In this document: piece after piece, positions 8,111 through 15,167 of the stretch
How positions within the stretch are numbered: the first letter of the stretch is position 1
Layout: every line of letters begins with the position of its first letter
Notes under the pieces: generated by a model
What the model was told of the DNA's origin: nothing
The model's input: the letters and a program-made list of their open reading frames with translations, nothing else
Database searches by the model: none
Origin: Thermoplasmata archaeon
GTDB taxonomy: Archaea > Thermoplasmatota > E2 > UBA202 > JdFR-43
Direction of reading: 5' to 3'
DNA length: 37,985 nt
Assembly: GCA_021162065.1 (NCBI GenBank)
Contig: JAGGZK010000041.1
Coordinates: 1-37,985 of the forward strand
Position numbers and translations under genes: made by a program

Positions 8111-9538
8111 TTAATTCTCAAGCCCGTAATGCTTTAAGAGGTGATGATATTCCTCCACGTCCATCAGATTGCCAACAGCCCTCTGAACCACCTCGCTCAG
8201 CGAGGGATGAATGTGCATCGCCGCATATATGGGATAGGCGCTCTGGCTGGAGGTATACATGAGGTTTATTACTTCATGTATCAAAATGGAGGCATGTGGC
8301 CCTATTATATGCGCCCCCAGAATGCGAAAATCGTTTCTCTCCACTATTATCTTCACAAAGTAATCCTTTGCCTTCATGGCAATTCCCTTCCCCGTATCCT
8401 CGTACCTGTAAAATCCTATGAGAATGTCATCGCCATACTTCTCCACCGCTTTGCTTTCACTCATACCAACACCTGCTATCTCCGGATGGGTGAAGACAGC
8501 ATGGGGGACGGCATGATAATCCACCTTCACCTTCTTCCCCAGGATGGCATTGTAGTAAACCACCTCGCTTTCATAGTTGGCAGCATGTTTGAATAAATGT
8601 TTTCCGGTGGCGTCTCCCATGGCCCACACGCCAGGTTGCAATGTTTGCATGTATTCATTCGTCACAATCCAGCCACGGGAATCAACTTTTATTCCTCCCT
8701 TTTCCGGATGCAGGATATCAGCATTGGATGCCCTGCCGGCGGCTATTAGAAGTGCCTCCGCCTCAAATTCCTTTCTTTCCCCCGATTTCCTGTCAATGGC
8801 AACAATTCTTTTCCTGTCGTCCTGCCATGCCTCCTTCACCTCATGATTGGTGTATATTCTCATATGCTGGCTTAACTTATGAAAAGCGAGGTTTGATATT
8901 TCCGGCTCTTCCTGAGGAAGGAAGCGAGGATTTCTGCCCACTATGGTGACATCCGTGCCCATGGAGGAAAAGAAATGGCCGTATTCTGCTGCTATATACC
9001 CGCCTCCCACTATCACAATGCTCTCTGGCCTGTGCTCTATCCTGAGTATCGTATCGCTTGTGTGATAATCCACCTTCTCTATGCCCTTTATGGGAGGTAT
9101 GTATGGCTTTGAACCGGTGCAGAGAAAGATGGTATCTGCTTTTATTATTTTTTCACCCACCTTTAGCATATAAGGGGCAATGAAGGATGCGACCTCCTGA
9201 TAGTAATCTATGCCCTGGGCATGGCTCAATCCGTGCTTTATCATCTCTATCTCCTCGTCTATGTGGTTTCTCATATACTCCATTATTTCCTCGAATTTTA
9301 TATTCTCAATTCTTGCTTCTATTCCAAATTCTTTAGCCCTCTGTATTTCCCTTACTAGGTCGGCGGGGTGAAGAATGATTTTGGAAGGAATGCATCCTCT
9401 GGTGAGGCATATTCCTCCCGGCTCGTCCTTATCTATGACTGCCACCCTTGCCTCCGGATTTCTTCTCAAAAACGGCTCAACCAGATTCATGGCGGAGCCA
9501 GTGCCTATAACAATCAGATCGTATCTCTCTTCTTCCAT
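8111..9538 (-). CDS. Dihydrolipoamide-dehydrogenase-like flavoprotein disulfide reductase
   Basis: Class I pyridine-nucleotide disulfide oxidoreductase of about 475 aa. Visible: FAD-binding YDLIVIGTGSAMN, redox-active GGICLTRGCIPSK, NAD(P)-binding IVIVGGGYIAAEYG, a second FAD motif VWAMGDATG, and a C-terminal dimerisation domain with the catalytic His-Glu pair in HIHPSLSEVV. I prefer ATG 9538 (MEEERYDL). The tracked start at 9589 adds 17 unrelated residues, and an A/T-rich box (about 9557-9567) sits about 25 nt before 9538, but 9589 also has an A/T-rich region upstream and cannot be excluded. No 2-oxoacid dehydrogenase, glycine cleavage or mercury genes are adjacent, so the physiological disulfide substrate is unknown. 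It lacks an N-terminal mercury-binding domain and the C-terminal Cys pair of MerA. Confidence 0.88.
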   Translation of the reverse strand: MEEERYDLIVIGTGSAMNLVEPFLRRNPEARVAVIDKDEPGGICLTRGCIPSKIILHPADLVREIQRAKEFGIEARIENIKFEEIMEYMRNHIDEEIEMIKHGLSHAQGIDYYQEVASFIAPYMLKVGEKIIKADTIFLCTGSKPYIPPIKGIEKVDYHTSDTILRIEHRPESIVIVGGGYIAAEYGHFFSSMGTDVTIVGRNPRFLPQEEPEISNLAFHKLSQHMRIYTNHEVKEAWQDDRKRIVAIDRKSGERKEFEAEALLIAAGRASNADILHPEKGGIKVDSRGWIVTNEYMQTLQPGVWAMGDATGKHLFKHAANYESEVVYYNAILGKKVKVDYHAVPHAVFTHPEIAGVGMSESKAVEKYGDDILIGFYRYEDTGKGIAMKAKDYFVKIIVERNDFRILGAHIIGPHASILIHEVINLMYTSSQSAYPIYAAMHIHPSLSEVVQRAVGNLMDVEEYHHLLKHYGLEN

Positions 9539-9610
9539 AAAACTTAATACGGCATTCATTTTATTCTTTTGGCTGCGGTGCCATGCCACTCATTAACTCG
9601 ATGTCAATAA

Positions 9611-9630
9611 AAACGAAATAAATAAATAGC
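9611..9630. promoter_or_regulatory. A/T-rich promoter region of the structured RNA (possibly bidirectional)
   Basis: AAACGAAATAAATAAATAGC contains a TATA-like repeat. On the plus strand its centre (about 9622) is 26-28 nt before the first base of the hairpin RNA. On the minus strand it could serve an upstream start (about 9589-9595) for the flavoprotein gene. Confidence 0.5.
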
Positions 9631-9647
9631 AAATTTTGCTATAATTG

Positions 9648-9725
9648 CGGGAAGGATAGGCTGGTGGCAAAAGGCATCCCATCCCCTCCCAAGTAGGTGC
9701 TTTTTTTCCGGCCTGTCCTTCCATA
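9648..9725 (+). ncRNA. Candidate stand-alone structured RNA, long hairpin with C-rich loop
   Basis: The plus strand folds into one long hairpin. A 15-bp outer stem pairs GGAAGGATAGGCTGG (9650-9664) with CCGGCCTGTCCTTCC (9708-9722). After a small internal loop (TGGC/TT), a 10-bp inner stem pairs AAAAGGCATC (9669-9678) with GGTGCTTTTT (9696-9705). A 17-nt loop CCATCCCCTCCCAAGTA remains. Several pairs are G-U on this strand and would be A-C mismatches on the other, so plus is the likely transcribed strand. A TATA-like element lies 26 nt upstream and a T-run (9732-9737) downstream. The next gene, fumarase, has its own TATA box, so this is not simply its leader. I do not recognise an RNA family; no tRNA, C/D box or clear ACA tail is present. 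Confidence 0.55.
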
Positions 9726-9730
9726 TTCCC

Positions 9731-9740
9731 CTTTTTTATT
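9731..9740 (+). terminator. T-rich terminator of the candidate RNA
   Basis: CTTTTTTATT follows the hairpin RNA by about 9 nt. Archaeal RNA polymerase stops at such T-tracts, so this plausibly defines the 3' end near 9737. Confidence 0.4.
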
Positions 9741-9750
9741 TGTGGGTGCA

Positions 9751-9760
9751 TATTTTTAAA
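9751..9760 (+). promoter_or_regulatory. TATA box of the fumarase operon
   Basis: TATTTTTAAA is centred about 25 nt before the ATG at 9780, giving a leaderless fumarase message and separating it from the upstream structured RNA. Confidence 0.6.
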
Positions 9761-9779
9761 TCAAAACCGTATTACCCAT

Positions 9780-10640
9780 ATGAAGGAGAAAATTTCGGAT
9801 GCCATCGCCGATTTGCTCGGAAGGGCCGTCATAGATTTGCCGGAGGATGTGGAAAATGCCTTGAAAAGGGCAATGGAACAGGAGGAGGGGGCGGCAAAAA
9901 CCCAGCTCATGGCGATTCTGAAAAATGTGGAGCTGGCAAGGCAGCAGAAAAAACCCATGTGCCAGGATACGGGCACACCCACCTTTTATGTCAAAGCAGG
10001 CATAGATTTTCCCTATCTCGACATACTTGAAGAGGCGATAGTTGAAGGCGTTAGGAAGGCCACTTCCAGGATACCTCTCCGCCCCAACGCCGTGGATGTG
10101 CTTACGGGAAAGAATAGCGGGGATAACACAGGCCGTTTCATCCCCTACATAAACTGGGAGATGGTGGAGGGCGATGAATGCATAATAACGGCAATGCCCA
10201 AGGGTGGTGGCTCTGAAAACATGTCCACGCTCAGGATGCTGAAACCGGGTGTCGGCATAGAAGGGGTAAAAAAATTCGTTGTTGAATGGATGGTGGAGGC
10301 GGCGGGAAATCCATGCCCTCCCACCACCGTTGGAGTAGGTATAGGTGGAGGAGCTGACATAGCCATGAAACTGGCGAAGAAGGCGCTGTTGAGAAAGATA
10401 GGGGAGAGACATGAGAATGAAATCATAGCAGAAATGGAGGAGGAGTTGCTTAAAGCCATAAATTCCACCGGCATAGGGGCCATGGGTCTGGGTGGAAAGA
10501 CAACGGTGCTGGATGTGCATATTGAGGTGGCGCATCGCCACCCTGCCTCGCTGCCTGTTGCCATAGCCGTGCAGTGCTGGGCCAACAGAAGGAAAAGCAT
10601 GAAGATAGATAAGGAGGGAAAAATATGGAATATAGATTGA
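9780..10640 (+). CDS. Class I fumarate hydratase, alpha subunit
   Basis: Catalytic N-terminal half of the oxygen-sensitive two-subunit [4Fe-4S] fumarase (TtdA/FumA-type), which interconverts fumarate and malate. The 286-aa length is normal. Cluster ligands are visible as C61 ([11 protein letters not shown]), C179 ([11 protein letters not shown]) and C266 (VQCWANRR). Also seen are [10 protein letters not shown] (about 140-149) and [12 protein letters not shown]. The L-tartrate dehydratase subunit is the same fold, so substrate identity rests on the usual archaeal context. The next gene overlaps by 16 nt and encodes the partner subunit. Confidence 0.94.
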   Translation: MKEKISDAIADLLGRAVIDLPEDVENALKRAMEQEEGAAKTQLMAILKNVELARQQKKPMCQDTGTPTFYVKAGIDFPYLDILEEAIVEGVRKATSRIPLRPNAVDVLTGKNSGDNTGRFIPYINWEMVEGDECIITAMPKGGGSENMSTLRMLKPGVGIEGVKKFVVEWMVEAAGNPCPPTTVGVGIGGGADIAMKLAKKALLRKIGERHENEIIAEMEEELLKAINSTGIGAMGLGGKTTVLDVHIEVAHRHPASLPVAIAVQCWANRRKSMKIDKEGKIWNID

Positions 10641-11209
10641 ATCTGCCCGTGGGGGCTGAGGAGATTGAGAAAATAAAGGCGGGAGATGTGTTGTATATAA
10701 CTGGCACAATGGTGACAGCAAGAGATGAAGCACACAAAATGGCGATAGAAAAGTATGATGCCGGAGAGGAGTTGCCTCTGGACTTTTCAAAGGTTGCGGT
10801 ATATCACTGCGGCCCCATAGTGAGAAAAGTTGATGACAAATGGGAGGTGGTGGCAGCAGGACCGACGACAAGCAGCAGGATGGAGATTTTTGAGTATGAC
10901 TTCATAAAGAGGTTTGGCACACGCATAATAGTGGGCAAGGGAGGCATGGGAAAAAGGACAGCGGAGGCATGCCGGGAATTCAAAGCAGTTTACACCGCTT
11001 TTACAGGAGGGGCGGCCGTTCTGGCAGCCGATGCCATCAAGAGAATAAAGGACGTGTTCTGGCTGGAGGAACTGGGAATGCCTGAAGCACTGTGGGTGAT
11101 GGAGGTGGAGAACTTTGGGCCATTGACGGTAACAATAGATTCCCACGGAAGAAATCTCACAGAGGAGGTAAAGGAGGAAGCCAGGAAGGTGGCGGAGAGA
11201 ATATTTTAA
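10625..11209 (+). CDS. Class I fumarate hydratase, beta subunit
   Basis: C-terminal swivelling half of the two-subunit fumarase. The 194-aa chain shows the family signatures ITGTMVTARDEAHK near residues 26-39, YHCGPIV (about 61), GPTTSSRME and GKGGMG. It starts inside the end of the alpha gene with a GGAGGG SD about 8 nt upstream, which indicates translational coupling and stoichiometric assembly. Its 3' end overlaps the stop of the small convergent membrane-protein gene by 4 nt. Confidence 0.94.
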   Translation: MEYRLNLPVGAEEIEKIKAGDVLYITGTMVTARDEAHKMAIEKYDAGEELPLDFSKVAVYHCGPIVRKVDDKWEVVAAGPTTSSRMEIFEYDFIKRFGTRIIVGKGGMGKRTAEACREFKAVYTAFTGGAAVLAADAIKRIKDVFWLEELGMPEALWVMEVENFGPLTVTIDSHGRNLTEEVKEEARKVAERIF

Positions 11210-11370
11210 TGGAATAGATGAAGGAATATTTCCGCAAAAAACGCCAGGCATAAAACAATGCTGCCTATTATCCCCAGAATCTTATCCGTAAATAAGGAAA
11301 GAATTACAGAGATAATGCCTGCCATCATGAGAGTAAACAACAGCATTTCCCTTTTCTCCCCTCTGCTCAC
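11206..11370 (-). CDS. Small two-helix membrane protein (54 aa, missed by the ORF track)
   Basis: A GTG-started reading frame of 54 codons translates as MSRGEKREM, a first helix (LLFTLMMAGIISVILSLF), a polar turn TDK, a second helix (ILGIIGSIVLCLAFFAEIFL) and HLFH. The basic start and two clean hydrophobic helices give a hairpin topology. A good TATA box (CTTTAAATAC, 11389-11398, minus strand) is centred about 24 nt before the GTG, so a leaderless transcript is expected. The gene diverges from srp54 and its stop overlaps the fumarase beta stop by 4 nt. No family recognised; a regulatory or membrane-insertion role would be guesswork. Confidence 0.6.
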   Translation of the reverse strand: MSRGEKREMLLFTLMMAGIISVILSLFTDKILGIIGSIVLCLAFFAEIFLHLFH

Positions 11371-11388
11371 AATAATTATAGTATTAGA

Positions 11389-11398
11389 GTATTTAAAG
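11389..11398 (-). promoter_or_regulatory. TATA box of the 54-aa membrane protein gene
   Basis: The minus strand reads CTTTAAATAC, centred about 24 nt before the GTG at 11370. This is the main support that the short frame is expressed. Confidence 0.5.
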
Positions 11399-11440
11399 CA
11401 TTATTTGATGTTCGCAATTCAACGGATATAAAACCCAAAA

Positions 11441-11450
11441 GGATAAATAG
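11441..11450 (+). promoter_or_regulatory. TATA box of srp54
   Basis: GGATAAATAG is centred about 25 nt before the ATG at 11471; a second A/T-rich box (GGATATAAAA, about 11424-11433) lies further up. Confidence 0.5.
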
Positions 11451-11470
11451 CACACCAATTTATTTCCCCA

Positions 11471-12787
11471 ATGCTCAAAAATTTTGGAGATGCTTTGAAA
11501 AGTGCCTTCCGAAAAATCGCCAATGCTCCTTTCATCGATAAGAGTCTGATAAAGGAAGTTGTTCGTGATATTCAACGTGCTCTGATTGCAGGGGATGTGA
11601 ATGTTAAGCTCGTGCTTGAAGTTTCGAAGAGGATAGAGAGGAGAGCGCTGGAGGAAAAGCCATTACCGGGAATGAGCAACAGAGAGCATGTGCTCCGCAT
11701 CCTCCATGAAGAACTGGCATCCATTCTTGGAAAGGGCAGGGAGTTGCCACTCAAAAAGCAGCGCATAATGATGGTTGGGCTGTATGGACAGGGGAAGACG
11801 ACGACATGCGGTAAACTGGCAAAACTTTTCCAGAAAAAGGGTATGAAAGTTGCTTTAATAGCAGGAGATGTTCATCGCCCCGCCGCCTATGAGCAGCTCA
11901 AGCAGATTGCAGAGAGCATAAATGTGCCCGTATATGGAGGGGGGAAAACAGCTGAGAAAACTGTTAAGGAAGGGCTGGAGAAATTTTCAAAGTATGATGT
12001 TATAATAATAGACACCGCTGGAAGACATGCTCTGGAGGATGATTTGATAAAGGAAATGAAGAATGTGGCGAAGATTGCCAATCCCGATGAGAAGATATTG
12101 GTCATAGATGCCTCTGTGGGCCAGCAGGCGGGCAAGCAGGCAAAGGCCTTCAACGATGCCATAGGAATAACAGGTGTGATTCTTACAAAAATGGACGGCA
12201 CGGCCAAGGGAGGAGGAGCCCTTTCAGCAGTGGCGGAAACGGGGGCACCCATAGTTTACATAGGCGTTGGAGAGCATATGGAAGATCTGGAAAAATTCGA
12301 TGCCACCCGCTTTCTCTCCCGTCTCCTCGGCATGGGCGATTTGCAGAGCCTGCTGGAGAAAGCGGAGGAAGCGGCAAAGGGAAAGGAAAAGAAGGTGGAA
12401 GAGGCTGCAAAGAAGATGCTTTCCGGAAGATTCACGCTCCTCGACATGTATGAGCAGATGGAGCTGCTTTCCGGAATGGGCCCCTTTCAGAAACTGGCGG
12501 ATCTGCTTCCTTTGGGAGGAAAGTTGAGGGATGAGGACGTGCAGGCGACTCAGGAGCGGCTGAAGAAATTCAGGGTGATAATGGATTCCATGACGAGGAA
12601 GGAACTGGAAAACCCTGCCATAATAAAATCATCGCATATTAAAAGAATAGCAAGAGGTGCTGGAGTGGAGACGAGGGATGTGAAGGAATTGATAAAATAC
12701 TACAACACCTCCAAGAAAATGATGAAGAGTCTGTCAAACAAGAGGATGCAAAGAAAACTGATGAAACAACTGGGAATGAAAATATGA
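11471..12787 (+). CDS. srp54: Signal recognition particle 54-kDa protein
   Basis: GTPase that binds signal sequences and 7S RNA and docks with FtsY for membrane targeting. The 438-aa chain has an N-terminal helical bundle (1-95) and a G domain with P-loop GLYGQGKTTT (103-112), DTAGRH and TKMDGTAKGGGALSA. The methionine-rich M domain (about 300-438) contains SGRFTLLDMYEQM, GMGPFQKLADLLP and IARGAGVETRDVKELI. The P-loop reads GLYGQGKTT rather than the more common GVQGSGKTT, a mild variation. The gene ends 33 nt before the convergent alba stop. Confidence 0.97.
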   Translation: MLKNFGDALKSAFRKIANAPFIDKSLIKEVVRDIQRALIAGDVNVKLVLEVSKRIERRALEEKPLPGMSNREHVLRILHEELASILGKGRELPLKKQRIMMVGLYGQGKTTTCGKLAKLFQKKGMKVALIAGDVHRPAAYEQLKQIAESINVPVYGGGKTAEKTVKEGLEKFSKYDVIIIDTAGRHALEDDLIKEMKNVAKIANPDEKILVIDASVGQQAGKQAKAFNDAIGITGVILTKMDGTAKGGGALSAVAETGAPIVYIGVGEHMEDLEKFDATRFLSRLLGMGDLQSLLEKAEEAAKGKEKKVEEAAKKMLSGRFTLLDMYEQMELLSGMGPFQKLADLLPLGGKLRDEDVQATQERLKKFRVIMDSMTRKELENPAIIKSSHIKRIARGAGVETRDVKELIKYYNTSKKMMKSLSNKRMQRKLMKQLGMKI

Positions 12788-12795
12788 TTCAGGAT

Positions 12796-12835
12796 AAATA
12801 AAAAAGAAAAAGGGGCTGGCTCATTCGCGAGCCAG
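12796..12835 (-). terminator. Hairpin plus T-tract terminator at the end of alba
   Basis: On the minus strand CTGGCTC and GAGCCAG form a 7-bp stem around GCGAAT, followed by CCCCTTTTTCTTTTTTATT. The alba stop codon TGA begins in the loop and runs into the stem. This looks like a bacterial-style hairpin terminator. Confidence 0.6.
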
Positions 12836-13102
12836 GTATATCTCTATGCAAGAGACGTTGATTTTGTTGCCCTCTTCGTTTGTAAGCTCCTCGGTGTATA
12901 TCTTGACGTCCTTGATTTGTGCGTCGGTCACAAACCTTCTCCTGACGATCTCTGCAACGTCTACGGCCCTCGATATGGCCCTTCCTCTTGCCTTTATTGC
13001 CACCTGGTTCACTCCAGAGTTCAGCTGGGTTATTGCAGCCAGCACGTAGTTCATTGGTGGCTTATTTCCCACGTATATCACATTTTCCTGTTCTTCTGCC
13101 AT
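12821..13102 (-). CDS. albA: Alba chromatin protein
   Basis: A 93-aa DNA/RNA-binding nucleoid protein that compacts archaeal DNA and binds RNA. The true start is the internal ATG at 13102: the tracked 228-aa frame adds 135 unrelated residues. The sequence begins [20 protein letters not shown] and continues with [27 protein letters not shown], the Alba core, including the acetylation-prone lysine/arginine patch. A GGAGGG SD lies just upstream, and TATA-like boxes (minus ATTTATATT at about 13120-13129 and ATTTTATATTG at about 13135-13144) precede it, consistent with a short 5' leader. High expression is expected from family knowledge and the strong terminator. Confidence 0.96.
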   Translation of the reverse strand: MAEEQENVIYVGNKPPMNYVLAAITQLNSGVNQVAIKARGRAISRAVDVAEIVRRRFVTDAQIKDVKIYTEELTNEEGNKINVSCIEIYLARE

Positions 13103-13201
13103 TTTTATCCCTCCGCTTGGAAATATAAATGTGCAATATAAAATTATCGCTGGACAACACAAATTACAACAAGAATTAAAATCTCTCCAGCAATAAACAT
13201 C

Positions 13202-13750
13202 ATGAAAATGCTCGTCCACATATGCTGTGCTCCATGCTTTGCCTATCCACATAAAAGATTGATGGAGGAGGGGCATGAGGTGACGGGATACTGGTACAAC
13301 CCCAACATACATCCCTACATGGAATACATGGCAAGGAAGGAGGCGCTGCAGAAATATGCAGAGATTGAGGAGGTGGAGGTGATATATGAGGGATATGATT
13401 TCATAGATTATCTCAAAATGCAACTGCAGAATGTGGAACGTCCCCAGAGATGCATAAACTGTTATTCCTATAGGCTGGAGAGGGCGGCAAAATACGCCAA
13501 GCAACACGGATTTGATGCCTTCACAACCACTCTGCTCGTGTCACATCATCAGTACCATGATTCCATAAAAAAGGTGGGAGAGGAAATGGGAGAAAAATAT
13601 GGCATTCCTTTTTACTACGAGGATTTCCGCCCCGGCTACAAACAGGGAAAGGCGATAGCGAAGGCATACAGCCTCTACAGTCAGAAATACTGCGGATGTT
13701 TAATAAGCGAGTGGGAAAGATTCGGAGGAATGAAGGAGGCCACCAGATAA
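13202..13750 (+). CDS. queH: QueH-family (DUF208) metalloenzyme
   Basis: A 182-aa homologue of epoxyqueuosine reductase QueH. Visible family cysteines are HICCAPC (residues 7-13), the [12 protein letters not shown] site (about 81-92) and YCGC (about 163-166). QueH uses a [4Fe-4S] cluster plus a nearby metal to reduce epoxyqueuosine to queuosine in bacteria. Archaea make archaeosine rather than queuosine, so the substrate here is unclear; a related reduction on another base or salvage is possible. The TATA element GAATTAAAA (13173-13181) lies about 25 nt before the ATG, so it is probably leaderless and monocistronic. No queuosine-pathway gene is adjacent. Confidence 0.85.
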   Translation: MKMLVHICCAPCFAYPHKRLMEEGHEVTGYWYNPNIHPYMEYMARKEALQKYAEIEEVEVIYEGYDFIDYLKMQLQNVERPQRCINCYSYRLERAAKYAKQHGFDAFTTTLLVSHHQYHDSIKKVGEEMGEKYGIPFYYEDFRPGYKQGKAIAKAYSLYSQKYCGCLISEWERFGGMKEATR

Positions 13751-13760
13751 GATTTAAATA
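13751..13760 (+). promoter_or_regulatory. TATA box of the CoA-ligase gene
   Basis: GATTTAAATA is centred about 26 nt before the ATG at 13782, separating this gene from the upstream queH homologue. Confidence 0.5.
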
Positions 13761-13781
13761 TTTTACCTCTTTTAGTAGATT

Positions 13782-15167
13782 ATGAATCCCTTTCTCAATC
13801 CTCTATTCTCCGCCAAGATACTGTGGCATTACATGACAGATATAAACAGGGCATGGAAACTCAACCCGGAAGAGTTAAAGAAATATCAGGACAGGGCTCT
13901 CAGGAAAACGGTGAGATATGCATACACAACACCTCTCTATCGCAGAAAATACAGGGAGGCGGGCATTCATCCTGATGATATTCATGGCATCGACGATATA
14001 AAGAAACTCCCCCTGATCACCAAGAAGGATCTCATAGAGGGTTTTCCCGATGATATTGTACCCGTGAGATATAAAAAGGAAAATGCCTATGTGGTCGGCA
14101 CCTCCGGCTCCTCCGGCAGACCCATGCAGATGTATAAGGATGTGGAATACATCATGATTGAAGCTCTGGCGGGAGTGAGATTGCTCAAAGCATATGGCAT
14201 GCACTGGAGAAAGTCGAGAATAACCAACATCGGCGACTTCTCCGTGCCGAAGACAACGGATGAGGAGTGTCTAAAGAAGGGGCTGATGGGCAATCTCTCT
14301 CCCTTCTTTTCTCTCGACAACTATCAGAATCTCTACACTGGGGAGGAGACAAAGGTGCTGATGGAAAAAATGGATTCCTTCAGGCCGGAACTCCTCATTG
14401 CCTACACCAGTGTTCTTGTGGGACTTGCCACCCTTAAAATGAAGGGTATGGGAAAGAATGTTAATCCGAAATACATAGTTTCCAGCGGGGAGGTGCTGGA
14501 TGAGTACACGAGAAAATATATAGAGGAGGCATTCAACGCCAAGGTTCTTAATTTATATGCCACCACCGAGGGAGGGACAATAGCATTTGAATGCACCCGG
14601 GGCAATCTCCACATAAACAGCGACTTTGTGCATGTGGAGGTTCTTGATAAGGATGGCAACGAGGTGGGAGAGAATGAATTCGGGAGTATTGTCATAACAC
14701 GCCTCTTCCCGGGAGGGACGCCAATAGTCAGATATACAGGCCTGAACGACATCGTCTCCGTAAGCAACGAGAGGTGTGATTGCGGAATGAATACCCCTCT
14801 CCTCAAAAATCTGGAGGGAAGGAAAAAGGATGCCATCATATTGCCGGATGGGCGAATATTTCCTCCAGCTACCGTCCCCATGCCCCTGGCGGAGGCGGCT
14901 GAAAAACTCCACACAAAGAAGATAAGAAGATTCCAGTTCGTGCAGAAAAAAATAGATGACATAGAGATAAGGGTGGAGATGGAGGAAGGAGAGAAAGAAA
15001 AGGAGAAACTGCTTGATGAGATAAGGAAGAACTATGAAAAATTGTTTGGAGAGGGGGTAAAGGTAGTGGTGAAGGAAGTGGAAGAAGTGGAAAAGGTGGA
15101 TGGCTATATGAAGCCGCTGGTGATTTCAAAGCTGGACAGCAAGGTCATAGAAAAGGCGTTGCTTTAA
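13782..15167 (+). CDS. PaaK-family phenylacetate-CoA ligase-like adenylating enzyme
   Basis: ANL-superfamily AMP-forming ligase of 461 aa, resembling phenylacetate-CoA ligase/CapK proteins. It shows the AMP-binding P-loop VVGTSGSSGRPMQM (about 106-119), the LYATTEGGTIAFEC region, FGSIVITRLFPGGTPIVRYTGLND, and a CDCG metal-type site (ERCDCGMN). The C-terminal lid runs from about residue 375 to KVDGYMKPLVIS. These enzymes activate aromatic or other carboxylates with CoA; the true substrate cannot be read from sequence. It sits at the edge of a radical SAM/methyltransferase cluster and overlaps the convergent B12-radical SAM gene by 4 nt. Confidence 0.85.
   Translation: MNPFLNPLFSAKILWHYMTDINRAWKLNPEELKKYQDRALRKTVRYAYTTPLYRRKYREAGIHPDDIHGIDDIKKLPLITKKDLIEGFPDDIVPVRYKKENAYVVGTSGSSGRPMQMYKDVEYIMIEALAGVRLLKAYGMHWRKSRITNIGDFSVPKTTDEECLKKGLMGNLSPFFSLDNYQNLYTGEETKVLMEKMDSFRPELLIAYTSVLVGLATLKMKGMGKNVNPKYIVSSGEVLDEYTRKYIEEAFNAKVLNLYATTEGGTIAFECTRGNLHINSDFVHVEVLDKDGNEVGENEFGSIVITRLFPGGTPIVRYTGLNDIVSVSNERCDCGMNTPLLKNLEGRKKDAIILPDGRIFPPATVPMPLAEAAEKLHTKKIRRFQFVQKKIDDIEIRVEMEEGEKEKEKLLDEIRKNYEKLFGEGVKVVVKEVEEVEKVDGYMKPLVISKLDSKVIEKALL

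Noticed and set aside
9648-9725. Riboswitch or leader of fumarase
   Set aside because: Fumarase has a TATA box at 9751-9760 beyond the hairpin, and a T-run separates them, so the RNA is unlikely to be part of its mRNA.
9756-10871. 371-aa minus-strand ORF opposite fumarase
   Set aside because: Shadow of the two fumarase genes; no family resemblance, and both plus-strand genes are clear.
12816-12835. Plus-strand terminator for srp54
   Set aside because: The hairpin is followed by GTATATCTC on this strand, not a T-run; the T-tract lies on the minus side, fitting alba.
13103-13507. Long N-terminal extension of Alba in the ORF track
   Set aside because: Overlaps queH on the other strand and is unlike Alba; the internal ATG at 13102 has its own SD and promoter.
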